Notes: generated from the letters alone by a model not told the origin. Positions 9,456-18,341 are shown, numbered from the stretch's first letter. The stretch is DNA of 64,000 bases from Massilia sp. BSC265 (GCF_000740675.1 NZ_JPXI01000039.1:1-64000); one strand, 5' to 3'. A program made the numbers and translations.

Positions 9456-11081
9456 GTGGCAGACACTGACAAACCCAAGATCTTGGTCGTCAACGACGAC
9501 GCCGCCAGCCTGTTAGCGCTGACGAGCCTGCTCGACCAATGGGCGGATGAAAGCAACTACACGGTGCATTCGGCCCGCTCGGGCCAGGAAGCGCTGCGCC
9601 AGGTGCTGCTCCACGATTTCGCTGTGATCCTGCTCGACGTGAACATGCCCGGCATGGACGGCTTCGAGACCGCCGAGGCGATCCACCAGCGCGCGCGCTC
9701 GGCGGACATTCCCATCATCTTCGTCACCGCCTTCCTGGCCGACGAGATCGACCGCCTCAAGGCCTACCAGCGCGGCGCGGCCGACTTCCTGTTTACCCCG
9801 GTGATCCCCCAGATCCTGCACGCCAAGGTCTCGGTGTTCGTGGCGCTGGCGATGAAGAACGAGCAGCTCAAGCGCCAGGCCGAAAAGCTCTCGCAGCGGA
9901 CCACCGAGCTGACCGCGACCAACCGCCGCCTCGTGCGCGAAATGGAAGAACGCCGCGACGCCGAGCGCAAGAGCCACGCCAAGGACGAATTCCTCGCCAT
10001 GCTCGGCCACGAGCTGCGCAATCCTCTGTCGGCGATCAGCAGCGCTTCCGCGCTGATCGGCATGGCCGGCGCCAACGGCGAGACGGTGGCGCGCGCCAAG
10101 CAGATCATCCAGCGCCAGAGCCAGCACCTGTCGCGCATCGTCGACGACCTGCTCGACCTGTCGCGCGCGATGTCGGGCAAGATCCTGTTGTCGCGCAAGC
10201 CTACCGACCTGTCGAATCTGGTGTCTGGATGCCTGGAAACCCTGCGCGCCACCGGCCGCACCGCTGGCTACCGCTTCAGCGTCGACCTCGCCCCGAACTG
10301 GGTCGACGGCGACCCGACCCGTCTGGAACAGATCACCACCAACCTGCTGGACAACGCGCTCAAGTACACGCCCACGGGCGGCAGCATCGACGTCAAGGTG
10401 GCCCAGTCGAGCGACGATGTGCTGCTGACGGTACGCGATACCGGCGTCGGCATCCCCGAAGAACTGCTGCCGCACGTGTTCGACGTGTTCGTGCAGGGCG
10501 CGATCTCGATCGACCGCTCGCAGGGCGGCCTCGGGATCGGCCTGTCGCTGGTGCGGCGGCTGGTGGAACTGCATGGCGGCAGCGTCAGCGCCCATAGCGA
10601 AGGCAGCGGCAACGGCAGTACCTTCATGATCCGCCTGCCGCGCACCGAACCCGTGGTGGTGACGCCAATCGTGCAGCAGTCAAGCGGCGACAGCTCCGGC
10701 AAGCCCGCGGTGCTGCTGATCGAAGACAATGAGGACGGCCGCGAGATGATGGCGACCATGCTGGCCGCCCACGGCTTCCCGGTGGACACGGCGGCCGACG
10801 GCCTGCAAGGCGTGGCGGCGGCGCTGGCCGGCCGGCCGGCTGCGGCGCTGGTCGACATCGGCCTGCCCGGGATCGACGGCTACGAAGTGGCGCGCCGCCT
10901 GCGCCGCGACCCGGCCACGCGCCACATCCGCCTGATCGCATTGACCGGCTATGGACTGGCCGAAGACCACCGGCGGGTGATGGAAGCGGGCTTCGACCAG
11001 CACCTGGTGAAGCCGGTCGACATGGACCGGCTGCTGGAGGCACTGGCGCCGGCGGCGCTGTCGGCGGCGGACGCCGCCTGA
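9456..11081 (+). CDS. Hybrid histidine kinase (REC-HisKA-HATPase-REC)
   Basis: This soluble kinase of 541 residues begins with GTG. An N-terminal receiver has acceptor Asp61 in LLDVNMPGMDG. Its lysine position reads LFTPVIP instead of the usual KP, so the conserved receiver Lys is missing. A coiled coil (about 130-175) leads to the HisKA box MLGHELRNPLS with His185. HATPase motifs follow: NLLDNALKY, DTGVGIP and GGLGIGLS. A C-terminal receiver has Asp467 in LVDIGLPGIDG and a regular VKPVD lysine motif. This architecture resembles phytochrome-independent relay kinases that take phosphate from, or are controlled by, an upstream kinase. The other hybrid kinase in this block is a possible partner. 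Confidence 0.92.
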   Translation: MADTDKPKILVVNDDAASLLALTSLLDQWADESNYTVHSARSGQEALRQVLLHDFAVILLDVNMPGMDGFETAEAIHQRARSADIPIIFVTAFLADEIDRLKAYQRGAADFLFTPVIPQILHAKVSVFVALAMKNEQLKRQAEKLSQRTTELTATNRRLVREMEERRDAERKSHAKDEFLAMLGHELRNPLSAISSASALIGMAGANGETVARAKQIIQRQSQHLSRIVDDLLDLSRAMSGKILLSRKPTDLSNLVSGCLETLRATGRTAGYRFSVDLAPNWVDGDPTRLEQITTNLLDNALKYTPTGGSIDVKVAQSSDDVLLTVRDTGVGIPEELLPHVFDVFVQGAISIDRSQGGLGIGLSLVRRLVELHGGSVSAHSEGSGNGSTFMIRLPRTEPVVVTPIVQQSSGDSSGKPAVLLIEDNEDGREMMATMLAAHGFPVDTAADGLQGVAAALAGRPAAALVDIGLPGIDGYEVARRLRRDPATRHIRLIALTGYGLAEDHRRVMEAGFDQHLVKPVDMDRLLEALAPAALSAADAA

Positions 11082-11120
11082 CGGTCCCGGTCCTCCGACC
11101 CGGCCGCGGCCTGAAATAGT

Positions 11121-11155
11121 CCCGGCGCTGCCGGGAGTCCTGGCAAAGCCAGGAC
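11121..11155. terminator. Paired hairpins between convergent genes
   Basis: CCCGGC-GCT-GCCGGG (11121-11135) and GTCCTGGC-AAA-GCCAGGAC (11137-11155) stand side by side between the plus-strand kinase and the minus-strand hemerythrin gene. Neither has a clean T-run, so a Rho-assisted or bidirectional role is likely. Confidence 0.5.
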
Positions 11156-11164
11156 GAGCTGTTA

Positions 11165-11620
11165 TTATCCCAGTTCGGCGGCCCGGGCCGCCAGCTCCTG
11201 CCCCAGCGCCTCCAGGTCCAGCTTCAGTTCCCTCATCTTCGGGAACATTTCCTGCTCTTCTTCCTCGACGTGGTGGTCGACCATCTCGCCCAGCACCTTC
11301 ACCTTGGCATCGTACAGGTCGTCGCCCGGGTCCATCTCCTGGATCTGTGCGATCAGGTCCTTGGCGGACGCGTGTTCCACGACAGCCTCGTCGACCATGT
11401 CCTCGGTTTCCTCGGTAGCCTCGCGCACCGCCGGATACAGGATCTCCTCTTCGATCGTGGTGTGCATGATCAGCGCCTGGCAGATTTCGTCGGCGAGTTT
11501 CTTCTTGCTGACCTTGGCACGGTCGGTCATGTTCTCGAATTTCTCGAACATCTCGTGGACTTCGCGGTGCTGCGCGGTAAGCAGCGTGATGGCATCCTGC
11601 GATTTGCTTGCGGTCGTCAT
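11165..11620 (-). CDS. Hemerythrin HHE-domain protein
   Basis: This 151-residue cytoplasmic protein starts at ATG 11620 (MTTASKSQD). Iron-ligand motifs of the HHE cation-binding fold appear in order. They are QHREVHEMFEKF (about 15-26), HTTIEEEILYP (about 55-65), a helix with EHASAKDL, and HHVEEEEQEMFP (about 120-131). The family binds a di-iron centre and is linked to oxygen, NO or iron sensing and protection. The frame stays open upstream to 11887, but that extension overlaps the promoter region and is not protein-like. It is a single gene, divergent from the NarX-type kinase. Confidence 0.88.
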   Translation of the reverse strand: MTTASKSQDAITLLTAQHREVHEMFEKFENMTDRAKVSKKKLADEICQALIMHTTIEEEILYPAVREATEETEDMVDEAVVEHASAKDLIAQIQEMDPGDDLYDAKVKVLGEMVDHHVEEEEQEMFPKMRELKLDLEALGQELAARAAELG

Positions 11621-11804
11621 TGTATTACCCCCGGTTGTTGATAAAGTAGCATGCGCCACGCCCCAAGCTTCGCCCGAAACGGGCGGCGCGACTGTACGGC
11701 AGCGCACGCTGGTTCCGCCGCCCGGTATGTACAATGCACGGGCTTTGCGCGCCGCCATCGCGCCAACTGTTGTATGATTTGGGAAACATTTAATCGAGCC
11801 TACG

Positions 11805-12542
11805 ATGACCGAACCGGCACATCCGCAGCCCGCTCCAGCCGCAGTCGCCACGACAGCGCCGGCCGCGGACCGCACCGCTGAACTCACCGAGATGCTCGGC
11901 TACCTCGCCGCCTGCTGGGACGAGGAACGCCGCCTGCTGGCACGCCAGCTCCACGACAGCCTGGGCTCGTCGATGACGGCGCTGACCATGCATCTCGCCT
12001 TGCTCAGCCAGCACATCCCGGCCGAAAACCAGTCGATGCGCGACCGCAGCGCGCAGATGAAGGGGCTGCTCGCGAACATCATCGAGACCAACCGCAAGAT
12101 GCAGCTCGAGCTCTGGAACGACAAGCTCGAGTTCCTTGGCCTGAAGGCCGCATTGGCCGAACTGGTCCCGAGCTTTGCCGCGGCCAACGGCATCAAGGCG
12201 CGCGCCAGCTTGCCCGACGAGGACGGCTCGTACACCCGCACCCAGGGCGTAGTGCTGCTGCGCTGCGTCGAGGAAGGCCTGCGCAACGTGGCCGCGCATG
12301 CCCGCGCGACCGAGGTCGACGTGATCCTGGACGACGACGGCGAGCAGGTGATGCTGACGATCCGCGACAACGGCACCGGGCTGCCGGACGCTGACAAGGT
12401 GCTGGAATCGACCAGCTGTCATGGCCTGCGCCTGCTGCGCGAGCGGGCGCGCTTCCTCGGCGGCACGCTGGAACTCGGCACCGGCGAAAGCGGTGGCGCC
12501 GTGCTGCGCATGACGCTGCCGAAGCAGGTGCCGGAAGGCTGA
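11805..12542 (+). CDS. Orphan NarX/DesK-type sensor histidine kinase (cytoplasmic)
   Basis: The 245-residue protein has no membrane segment. The dimerisation box RQLHDSLGSSMTAL carries the phospho-acceptor His50 and is of the HisKA_3 type. It is followed by a short HATPase domain with EEGLRNVAAHARA (N box), DNGTGLP (G1) and GLRLLRERARFLGG (G2). Kinases of this type normally pair with a LuxR-type response regulator, but no such regulator is adjacent. Its input is unknown; the 28-residue N-terminal region is Ala/Pro-rich. It is divergent from the hemerythrin gene with about 180 bp between them, so a shared control region is possible. Confidence 0.88.
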   Translation: MTEPAHPQPAPAAVATTAPAADRTAELTEMLGYLAACWDEERRLLARQLHDSLGSSMTALTMHLALLSQHIPAENQSMRDRSAQMKGLLANIIETNRKMQLELWNDKLEFLGLKAALAELVPSFAAANGIKARASLPDEDGSYTRTQGVVLLRCVEEGLRNVAAHARATEVDVILDDDGEQVMLTIRDNGTGLPDADKVLESTSCHGLRLLRERARFLGGTLELGTGESGGAVLRMTLPKQVPEG

Positions 12543-12570
12543 GTCCCCGGGGCTTACCGAAGGCGGTTTC

Positions 12571-12640
12571 GTAGGGTGGGCGGCCGTGCCGCCCATGCGG
12601 CGATGCATACCCCCACTGTCACCGTGTGGGCGGGAACAAC
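12571..12640. repeat. BIME-like element, degenerate copy 1
   Basis: GTAGGGTGGGCGGC-CGT-GCCGCCCATGCGG starts 29 bp behind the kinase stop and forms a 7-bp hairpin (12578-12594). A decayed partner with CACCGTGTGGGCGGGA follows near 12630. It belongs to the same family as the elements at 22886-22990 and 29893-30004. Confidence 0.6.
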
Positions 12641-12678
12641 GGTCCGCTGGACTATCCCCCCCCCTTCCAAACCGCTCC

Positions 12679-13989
12679 CTAGTGCAGCTTGACCAGCGGC
12701 GTGGCCCGCCGCACCAGGAAACGCGCCAGCGCCAGCACGCCGGTACGCATGGTGCCGAGCACCGCGCGATGGTGCATTAGGTGCAGGCTGGTGTACATCA
12801 GGCGCGCCATCGTGCCCTGCACGAACCAACTGGCGCCGCGCAGCGAGCCCATCAGGCTACCCACGCTCGTGTCGCGTCCGACCGACACCAATGACCCGTA
12901 GTCGCGGTATTCATACGGCCGTTCCTGCGGCGGGTGCCCTTTGGACTTGCGGATGAAACTCGTGACCAGATAATCGGCCTGCTGGTGGGCGGCCTGGGCG
13001 CGCGGCGGCACTGCGTTGCCCTTGCCGTCCACGCAGGCAGCGCAATCGCCCAGCGCATAGATGTCGGCGGCGCCCTTCACGCGCAGGTGCGCGTCGACTT
13101 CGACCTGCCCGCCCTTGGCGGTCGGCAGGCCCAGCGTGGCCAGCAGGTCCGGCGCCTTGATTCCGGCCGCCCACACGCACAGCTTGGCCGGATACACCTT
13201 GCCGTCCTTGTCGATCACCCGATCGGGATGAATCTCGGTAACCCGGCAGTTCGGAACAACGCGGATGCCGCGCTTGCCCAGCAGGTCGGTGGCCGCAAGC
13301 GACACCTTTTCGGGCAGCGGCGCGAGCACCCGCGGGGCGCCTTCGAGGATGGTGATGCGCACGTCCCGCTTGCCGTCGAGCTGGTCGAAACCGTAGTTGA
13401 CGTAGGCGCTGGAAGCTTCGCGCAGCTCGGCAGCCAGCTCCACGCCGGTGGCACCGCCGCCGATGATCACCACGTCCAGTCCCGGACTGCCACCTTCGCC
13501 ACCACCCTCGCGTTCCTGCTCGGCCGCCAGCATCAGCCGCAGCATGCGCAGGCGGAAGCGCTCGGCGTCCTCGGTGGCATTCAGGGAAATCGTGTGCTCC
13601 TTCGCTCCCGGCACGCCGAAGTAGTTCGAGGTGCTGCCGACCGCGAGGACCAGGGAACCATAATGGATGCGGCGCTCGGGTAGCACCTCGTCGTTGTCGG
13701 AAGCGGCGAGGATCGCGCCCACGGTGATGGACTTGGATGCGGCGTCGAGGGCTGTCATCGGCCCGAACACGAAGTTGAAGCCGTTGTCGTGCGCCAGCAT
13801 CTGGTAGGACAGTCCTTCCTGGTGGATGTCCAGGGTGCCGGCCGCCACCTCGTGCAGCGAAGGCTTCCAGATGTGATAGAGCCGGCTGTCCACCAGCGTC
13901 ACCTTCGACGGGCCCAGCTTGCGGCCCAGTTTGCAGGCCAGTTCCAGGCCGCCTGCACCGCCACCCACGATCACGAATTCGCTACGCAA
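12679..13989 (-). CDS. ndh: Type II NADH dehydrogenase (NAD(P)/FAD-dependent oxidoreductase)
   Basis: The protein has 436 residues. It starts with the FAD-binding Rossmann motif VIVGGGAGGLELA and has a second dinucleotide motif DVVIIGGGATGVELAAEL (about 160-180) for NADH. The redox region reads YALGDCAAC, matching the AxGD FAD-closing motif. Near the C-terminus AQAAHQQA and an amphipathic tail fit monotopic membrane attachment. Ndh passes electrons from NADH to quinone without pumping protons. The gene is monocistronic, and its promoter lies in the following 400-bp gap. Confidence 0.9.
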   Translation of the reverse strand: MRSEFVIVGGGAGGLELACKLGRKLGPSKVTLVDSRLYHIWKPSLHEVAAGTLDIHQEGLSYQMLAHDNGFNFVFGPMTALDAASKSITVGAILAASDNDEVLPERRIHYGSLVLAVGSTSNYFGVPGAKEHTISLNATEDAERFRLRMLRLMLAAEQEREGGGEGGSPGLDVVIIGGGATGVELAAELREASSAYVNYGFDQLDGKRDVRITILEGAPRVLAPLPEKVSLAATDLLGKRGIRVVPNCRVTEIHPDRVIDKDGKVYPAKLCVWAAGIKAPDLLATLGLPTAKGGQVEVDAHLRVKGAADIYALGDCAACVDGKGNAVPPRAQAAHQQADYLVTSFIRKSKGHPPQERPYEYRDYGSLVSVGRDTSVGSLMGSLRGASWFVQGTMARLMYTSLHLMHHRAVLGTMRTGVLALARFLVRRATPLVKLH

Positions 13990-14400
13990 AGTAAGCTCCT
14001 CTCATGGCGCCCGTCCGGCAATGCCAGCACATGGGCGATGTGGCAATCTTACTACGTTAGCGCAAAGCAGGCCTCCCACTGGCCGCGCGCCACCCTGCCC
14101 GCGTCGCATCTTCGTGGCCGCGACGGCGCCGGGGAATTGGTTGCTGCGCGTGCAAGGAGGCGCCGTCTTCAAGGTCTGTGCTCCCTCTTCCTGGGCGCCT
14201 TGGTGGAGTAGTGCCGGCTTGTGCGTAGCCTGTGGCGTCGAGGTATCGCGGTATGCAGCCGCTGCTCGTGGGTTAGTTACTTTTTACGCGACATCAACAA
14301 GCAGATCGCTGGATAGCCCCTCCCTGCCGCTCTCCCGCAATCATGCGCCTCATGCACAGGTGTAGCATGGCCCGACCACGCGACAATGAAAGGACTCCAC
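13990..14400. other. Intergenic gap between divergent ndh and aldo/keto reductase genes
   Basis: No convincing gene is seen. The stretch holds the divergent promoters; AT-rich bases at about 14040-14060 and 14270-14300 are likely promoter positions, but I cannot fix -35/-10 boxes. Confidence 0.5.
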
Positions 14401-15384
14401 GTGAACCAGCGCTACCGACCGATCTCGCGCCTGGGCCTTGGCGGCACCGGGCTGGGCGACATGTACCACACCACGGGCGACGAGGCGGCCCGCACCACCG
14501 TCGACGCCGCATGGGAAGCAGGCATCCGCTATTTCGATACCGCTCCACACTACGGCACCGGCCTGTCCGAGCACCGCTTCGGCCAGGCCCTGCGCACCCG
14601 GCCGCGCCACGACTACACGCTGTCGACCAAGGTCGGGCGCGTGCTGGTGCCGGATCCGGCCGGCGACATCGCCCCGCCCTTCGTTTCCTCGCTGCCCTTC
14701 CGTCGGGTGACCGACTACAGCGCCACTGGCGCGCGCCGTTCGGTGGAGGATAGCCTTCAGCGCCTGGCCCTGGGCAGCATCGACATCGTCTACGTGCACG
14801 ACCTCTCGCCCGACCATCTCGGCGACCGCTTCGACCACGACTACCGGATCGCGGCCGGTCCCGGCGGCGCCTTCGAAGAACTGGTGCGGATGCGCGAAGA
14901 AGGCATGATCAAGGCCTGGGGCCTGGGCGTGAACACGGTCGAGCCCTGCCTGCGCGCGCTGCGCGACTCCGACCCGGACATCTTCCTGCTGGCGGGACGC
15001 TACACGCTGATGGAAACGACGCCGCTCGAGGCCCTGTTCCCGTTGTGCCTTGAACGTGGCGCCGGCATCGTGCTGGGCGGACCGTTCAACTCGGGCTTCC
15101 TTGCCGGCGGCGACCACTACGACTACGTGCCGGCCAAGCCGAAACACTTCGAACACCGCGAACGGCTGCGCCACGTGGCGGCACGCCATGGCGTCGACCT
15201 GCCGGCGGCGGCCCTGCAATTCGGCGCGGCTCACCCCGTGGTGGTGTCGACCATCCCGGGCGCCAGCAGCACGCGGCACCTGCGCCGCAACGCCGACCTG
15301 ATGGAGGCGGAGATCCCGGCGCAGTTCTGGCAGGAGCTGGTGGCCGAAGGCCTGCTGCCGCCGGAGGCGCCGCTGCCAGAATAG
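14401..15384 (+). CDS. Aldo/keto reductase
   Basis: The protein has 327 residues if GTG 14401 is the start. AAAGGA lies at ideal spacing before that GTG, while an ATG at 14386 lacks a ribosome binding site. The barrel has the family tetrad: Asp in IRYFDTAPHYG, Tyr in the same motif, Lys in TLSTKVG and His in DIVYVHDL. The C-terminal VSTIPGAS block belongs to the NADPH site. The sequence resembles the D-threo-aldose 1-dehydrogenase/pyridoxal dehydrogenase branch, so sugar aldehydes or lactols are likely substrates. It is a single gene, ending at a strong hairpin before the convergent ferritin-like gene. Confidence 0.87.
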   Translation: MNQRYRPISRLGLGGTGLGDMYHTTGDEAARTTVDAAWEAGIRYFDTAPHYGTGLSEHRFGQALRTRPRHDYTLSTKVGRVLVPDPAGDIAPPFVSSLPFRRVTDYSATGARRSVEDSLQRLALGSIDIVYVHDLSPDHLGDRFDHDYRIAAGPGGAFEELVRMREEGMIKAWGLGVNTVEPCLRALRDSDPDIFLLAGRYTLMETTPLEALFPLCLERGAGIVLGGPFNSGFLAGGDHYDYVPAKPKHFEHRERLRHVAARHGVDLPAAALQFGAAHPVVVSTIPGASSTRHLRRNADLMEAEIPAQFWQELVAEGLLPPEAPLPE

Positions 15385-15394
15385 GCAGGCCCCG

Positions 15395-15418
15395 ATGGGC
15401 GGCCCTGCGGCCGCCCAT
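15395..15418. terminator. Strong hairpin between convergent genes
   Basis: ATGGGCGGCC-CTGC-GGCCGCCCAT is a perfect 10-bp stem with a 4-nt loop, 10 bp from each neighbouring stop codon. Its core resembles the hairpin of the BIME-like element at 12571. Confidence 0.65.
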
Positions 15419-15428
15419 GCGCGCCGCT

Positions 15429-16283
15429 TCAGGTACCCGAGCCTCCCGTCGGATTGCCGGGCGAACCCGGCGTGCCGGGATCCGCCGCCGCCACGTTGGC
15501 ACGGCTCGATTCGCCCGTGCTGATACTTGAGGCGTGCGCGCTTGCCCCCGCGTCCAGGCCCACGGCTTCCTCGTACCAGGTCTGGATCAAGGCCTGGTGC
15601 TTGCGCTCCTGCAGCAGCGCATCGCTGAAGCCGTCGACCAGGTCGGCCTGACCGTGCTCGTGAGCGAGCGCAATCAGGGTCTCCCAGCCGACGCCGTCCG
15701 ACAGTTCAGCGGTCAGGATCGCATGCAGCGACTGGGCCATGTTGGTGCGCGGGTCGCTCAGCACCTGCACCAGCCCCATGGCTTCGACCCCGACCAGGTC
15801 GGCGCTCGGGGTCATGGCGGTCGGGTCGCCGCCCATCGAGGCAATGGCGTCGCGCATCAAGAGCGCATGGCGCGCCTCGTCGCCGCGGATGCTCGCCACC
15901 TGTTCGCGCGTGATGGTACCCACGGGTACCCCCCCGCCCCCATGCAGCGCATCGACCTTGACCAGCAGCGCATCGTAGAGCCGGGTCGCGGTGCGTTCCA
16001 TGGCGAGGCGCTCGGCCATCTTGTCGAGCAGGATCTGCGGCTTGTTACCGGTGACCATGTTCACCGCCATGCTGGCCATGCCCTTCATGTTGCCGGGCAC
16101 GGGAATCGATCCCAGGCCTTCGGTTTCGGCGATGTAGGCTTCGCGCAGCTGCGCCATCGCAGTCTCGTCGCCGGGCTGGCCGCGGGTGATGATCTTGTCG
16201 TCGCTGAGCATGGCCTTGGTCTGGAGCGGCGACATCTGTACACCGGTCTTGTTCATGCCCACGTGGTCCTTCTGTTCTGCCAT
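15429..16283 (-). CDS. Ferritin-like protein A of a tandem pair
   Basis: The protein has 284 residues and starts at ATG 16283 behind a perfect AGGAGG. Helices carry the classic di-iron pattern: AERLAMERTATRLYDAL, GDEARHALLMRD (ExxH), ILTAELSDGVGWE and QERKHQALIQTW (ExxH). The N-terminus (about 60 residues) has several Met residues, and the Ser/Gly/Pro-rich tail is disordered. Cytoplasmic, no signal peptide. It follows a second, unrelated-length ferritin-like gene by 35 bp and is surely co-transcribed with it. A four-helix di-iron function such as iron storage, peroxide removal or oxidation is likely; the exact family is not recognised. Confidence 0.75.
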   Translation of the reverse strand: MAEQKDHVGMNKTGVQMSPLQTKAMLSDDKIITRGQPGDETAMAQLREAYIAETEGLGSIPVPGNMKGMASMAVNMVTGNKPQILLDKMAERLAMERTATRLYDALLVKVDALHGGGGVPVGTITREQVASIRGDEARHALLMRDAIASMGGDPTAMTPSADLVGVEAMGLVQVLSDPRTNMAQSLHAILTAELSDGVGWETLIALAHEHGQADLVDGFSDALLQERKHQALIQTWYEEAVGLDAGASAHASSISTGESSRANVAAADPGTPGSPGNPTGGSGT

Positions 16284-16318
16284 ATATCCTCCTGGATGTC
16301 GTATGAATGTGCCGGCGG

Positions 16319-17560
16319 CTAGTGGTGCAGCATGCCGCCCGGCTGGGCAGGCCTGTGCGCCGCGGCTGCGGTACCGGTGGCGAGCGGTGCGCCGCCGTCC
16401 GGGCCGAGGTGCATCAGCTCCGTGCCCGGGGTCCACACATAGCCGGCAGAAATCGGCATGCTCGGTTCGCCGTCGCCGTGCAGCATGGCGCGGTAGTCGA
16501 TGGTGGCGCGGCTTTCCTGCTCCTTCGGCACGAACCGGGTCCCGTTGGCGCGCAGATTCACCTCGTTGACCAGCACGTCGCGGTAGAAGTCGCGCTGGCT
16601 CACCAGCGGGATCGGGTCCTGGAACGGTGCCGTGACGATCTCGGCGATGTCACGTCCCTCATACTTCTGGAAGGCCTCGGCCGCCACGTGGAAGTGGCCC
16701 AGCTCGTAGTCCAGGAAGCGCTCCCAGATCGCGCGGATGCGCGGATTGGTCTCGGACTGGACGCAGCTGTAGTAGTTGTAGCACTCGTTGGCCTCGTGCA
16801 GGACCCATTGCTCGAGCCAGGTTTCAAGCGGGTCGAGCAGCGACTCGTACTGGGTGACGTGCTGCTCCTCGACCGAGGCGATCTCGGCGTACAGTTGGCG
16901 CGCGACCGGGTCGGCGAACTTCGGCCCCACGTTCATGTAGTAATTGTGGGTCTGCTGCTCGGCCGCGGTGATGGTCAGCGCATGCAGCTTGCTCAGCATG
17001 TCGGCGCGGGCGCGCTCGTAGGGTTCGCGCAGGTCGTCGGAAGGGTGGCGGTGGTGTTCCCAGGTGGGCCGCGCCGGCAGGATGTCGGTGTAGCTCTGGG
17101 TGATGTTGTTGGCGTCCTTGCCTTCGAGCCGGTCCAGCAGGGCCGAATAGCGGTACAGGTGGTCGAAGTCTTCCAGCAGGCCGAAGCGGTAGACCTGGGC
17201 CAGGTAGGGATCGGGCTCGCGCTGCGCCACGGCGGCGGTCAGCTCGATCGCCACCTGTTCGTAGGCGATCGTGATCTCGAGCGGCGAATGGTCGGGCGAG
17301 AGCAGCCAGTTGATCATGGTGGCCTGGTGCTGCTCCGAGCGCCGCACCAGCGCCAGCGGCAGGCGCAGGTCCCTGTTGAAGCGCGCCGCCATGTGCGAAA
17401 AGCGCAGGGCCTCGATCTCGATGCCGTTCATCATGATCACGCGGATGCGCGTGAAGGCGTCGTCATCGAGCTTGCTGATGGGTTGTCGGACCATGTCGCG
17501 CCAGGTGTAGCGCTGCTGGTCGATGGGCGTACCTCTGGAATCGAAAAGGCTGAATGCCAT
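16319..17560 (-). CDS. Ferritin-like protein B of a tandem pair
   Basis: The protein has 413 residues with the start at ATG 17560 behind GGAGGA. It is wholly helical in appearance, with several metal-type motifs: IMMNGIEIEALRF, LEDFDHLYRY, SVEEQHVTQYES (ExxH) and FLDYELGHFHVAAEAF (ExxH). It also has many aromatic residues, for example YNYYSCV. Its length suggests two four-helix bundles or a long helical extension. The tail from about 375 is Gly/Pro/His-rich and ends GGMLHH. It is the first gene of the two-gene unit with the preceding entry. I do not recognise a named family. Confidence 0.72.
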   Translation of the reverse strand: MAFSLFDSRGTPIDQQRYTWRDMVRQPISKLDDDAFTRIRVIMMNGIEIEALRFSHMAARFNRDLRLPLALVRRSEQHQATMINWLLSPDHSPLEITIAYEQVAIELTAAVAQREPDPYLAQVYRFGLLEDFDHLYRYSALLDRLEGKDANNITQSYTDILPARPTWEHHRHPSDDLREPYERARADMLSKLHALTITAAEQQTHNYYMNVGPKFADPVARQLYAEIASVEEQHVTQYESLLDPLETWLEQWVLHEANECYNYYSCVQSETNPRIRAIWERFLDYELGHFHVAAEAFQKYEGRDIAEIVTAPFQDPIPLVSQRDFYRDVLVNEVNLRANGTRFVPKEQESRATIDYRAMLHGDGEPSMPISAGYVWTPGTELMHLGPDGGAPLATGTAAAAHRPAQPGGMLHH

Positions 17561-17720
17561 GTGTTCCTCCGGGGTGAAAGAAGTGGTCGGCTGCAGGTGC
17601 GGCTATTCACGATAGCGGTTTGACAGCGAACTTCAACCGGAGATTCGATTGAAAAATACCAAGCATGCCGAACATACACACCGTATGGTCGGGCTTGCGG
17701 CAAACAGATGAGGCAGAAAT

Positions 17721-17772
17721 GAACTCGGCGGCAAATGCCGCCGAGTTCAATGCGGGCGCCGCAGGCGCCCGC
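17721..17772 (-). terminator. Two consecutive perfect hairpins
   Basis: GAACTCGGCGGC-AAAT-GCCGCCGAGTTC (17721-17748) and GCGGGCGCC-GCA-GGCGCCCGC (17752-17772) follow the stop of the Gly/His-rich gene on the minus strand. They insulate it from the ferritin-like operon. No long T-run is present. Confidence 0.65.
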
Positions 17773-17786
17773 GATGGAGGAAAGAC

Positions 17787-18218
17787 TCAGTCGTGACCGC
17801 GGCCGTGGCCTTTGCCATGGCCCTTGCCGTGACCGTGACCGTGACCGTGACCGCGGTCGTCGTAGCGCTCGCGGTAATGGACTTCGCGGTAGCGTGGCGC
17901 GTAGACGTCGGCATACCAGCGGTCCTGCACGAACAGCACCGGCTGGCCGCAGGCGCCGTACTTGCGGCAATGCTTGCCCCAGTTCTTGCGGTGACCCGGC
18001 GGAACGCGCAGGTAGACCGGCTCGGCGCGCACGTGGCGGTGGCGCTCGATGATCACCGGCTGGGCCACGTACACCGGCGGCGGGCCGTAGTCGCGAAAAT
18101 CGCCGATATCGATCCTGCCGTAGAAGCCTGGCTGGCCGACGCTGATGCTGACATTGGTCTGGGCCAGGGCCGGGAAGGACGCTGCGGCGAGGGCCGCAAA
18201 AAGAATCAGGGCTTTCAT
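17787..18218 (-). CDS. Secreted Gly/His-rich small protein
   Basis: The protein has 143 residues with a clear signal peptide (about 1-19, cleavage after PALA). The middle is rich in Tyr, Arg and Val with YVAQPVIIERHRH and a Lys/Arg/Cys pair (KHCRKYGACG). The last 25 residues alternate Gly-His and Gly-Lys, encoded partly by a tandem hexanucleotide. His-rich tails of this kind often bind metal ions, but no family is recognised. Periplasmic. It is monocistronic, closed by twin hairpins. Confidence 0.65.
   Translation of the reverse strand: MKALILFAALAAASFPALAQTNVSISVGQPGFYGRIDIGDFRDYGPPPVYVAQPVIIERHRHVRAEPVYLRVPPGHRKNWGKHCRKYGACGQPVLFVQDRWYADVYAPRYREVHYRERYDDRGHGHGHGHGKGHGKGHGRGHD
17829..17852. 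repeat. Hexanucleotide tandem repeat GTGACC x4
   Basis: Four perfect copies lie inside the coding region of the Gly/His-rich protein and encode Gly-His pairs on the minus strand. The array could change length by slippage. Confidence 0.8.
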
Positions 18219-18341
18219 GCTTGCCTCTAAAGTTTATTGATGGAATGACTTTACCATCAGCAACGGCGTTCCCTATGTGCGCCAGCCCACACTCTTACAC
18301 TCTGTGCAGCCTTTCACACCTTGTTACAGATGAGCTGACGC

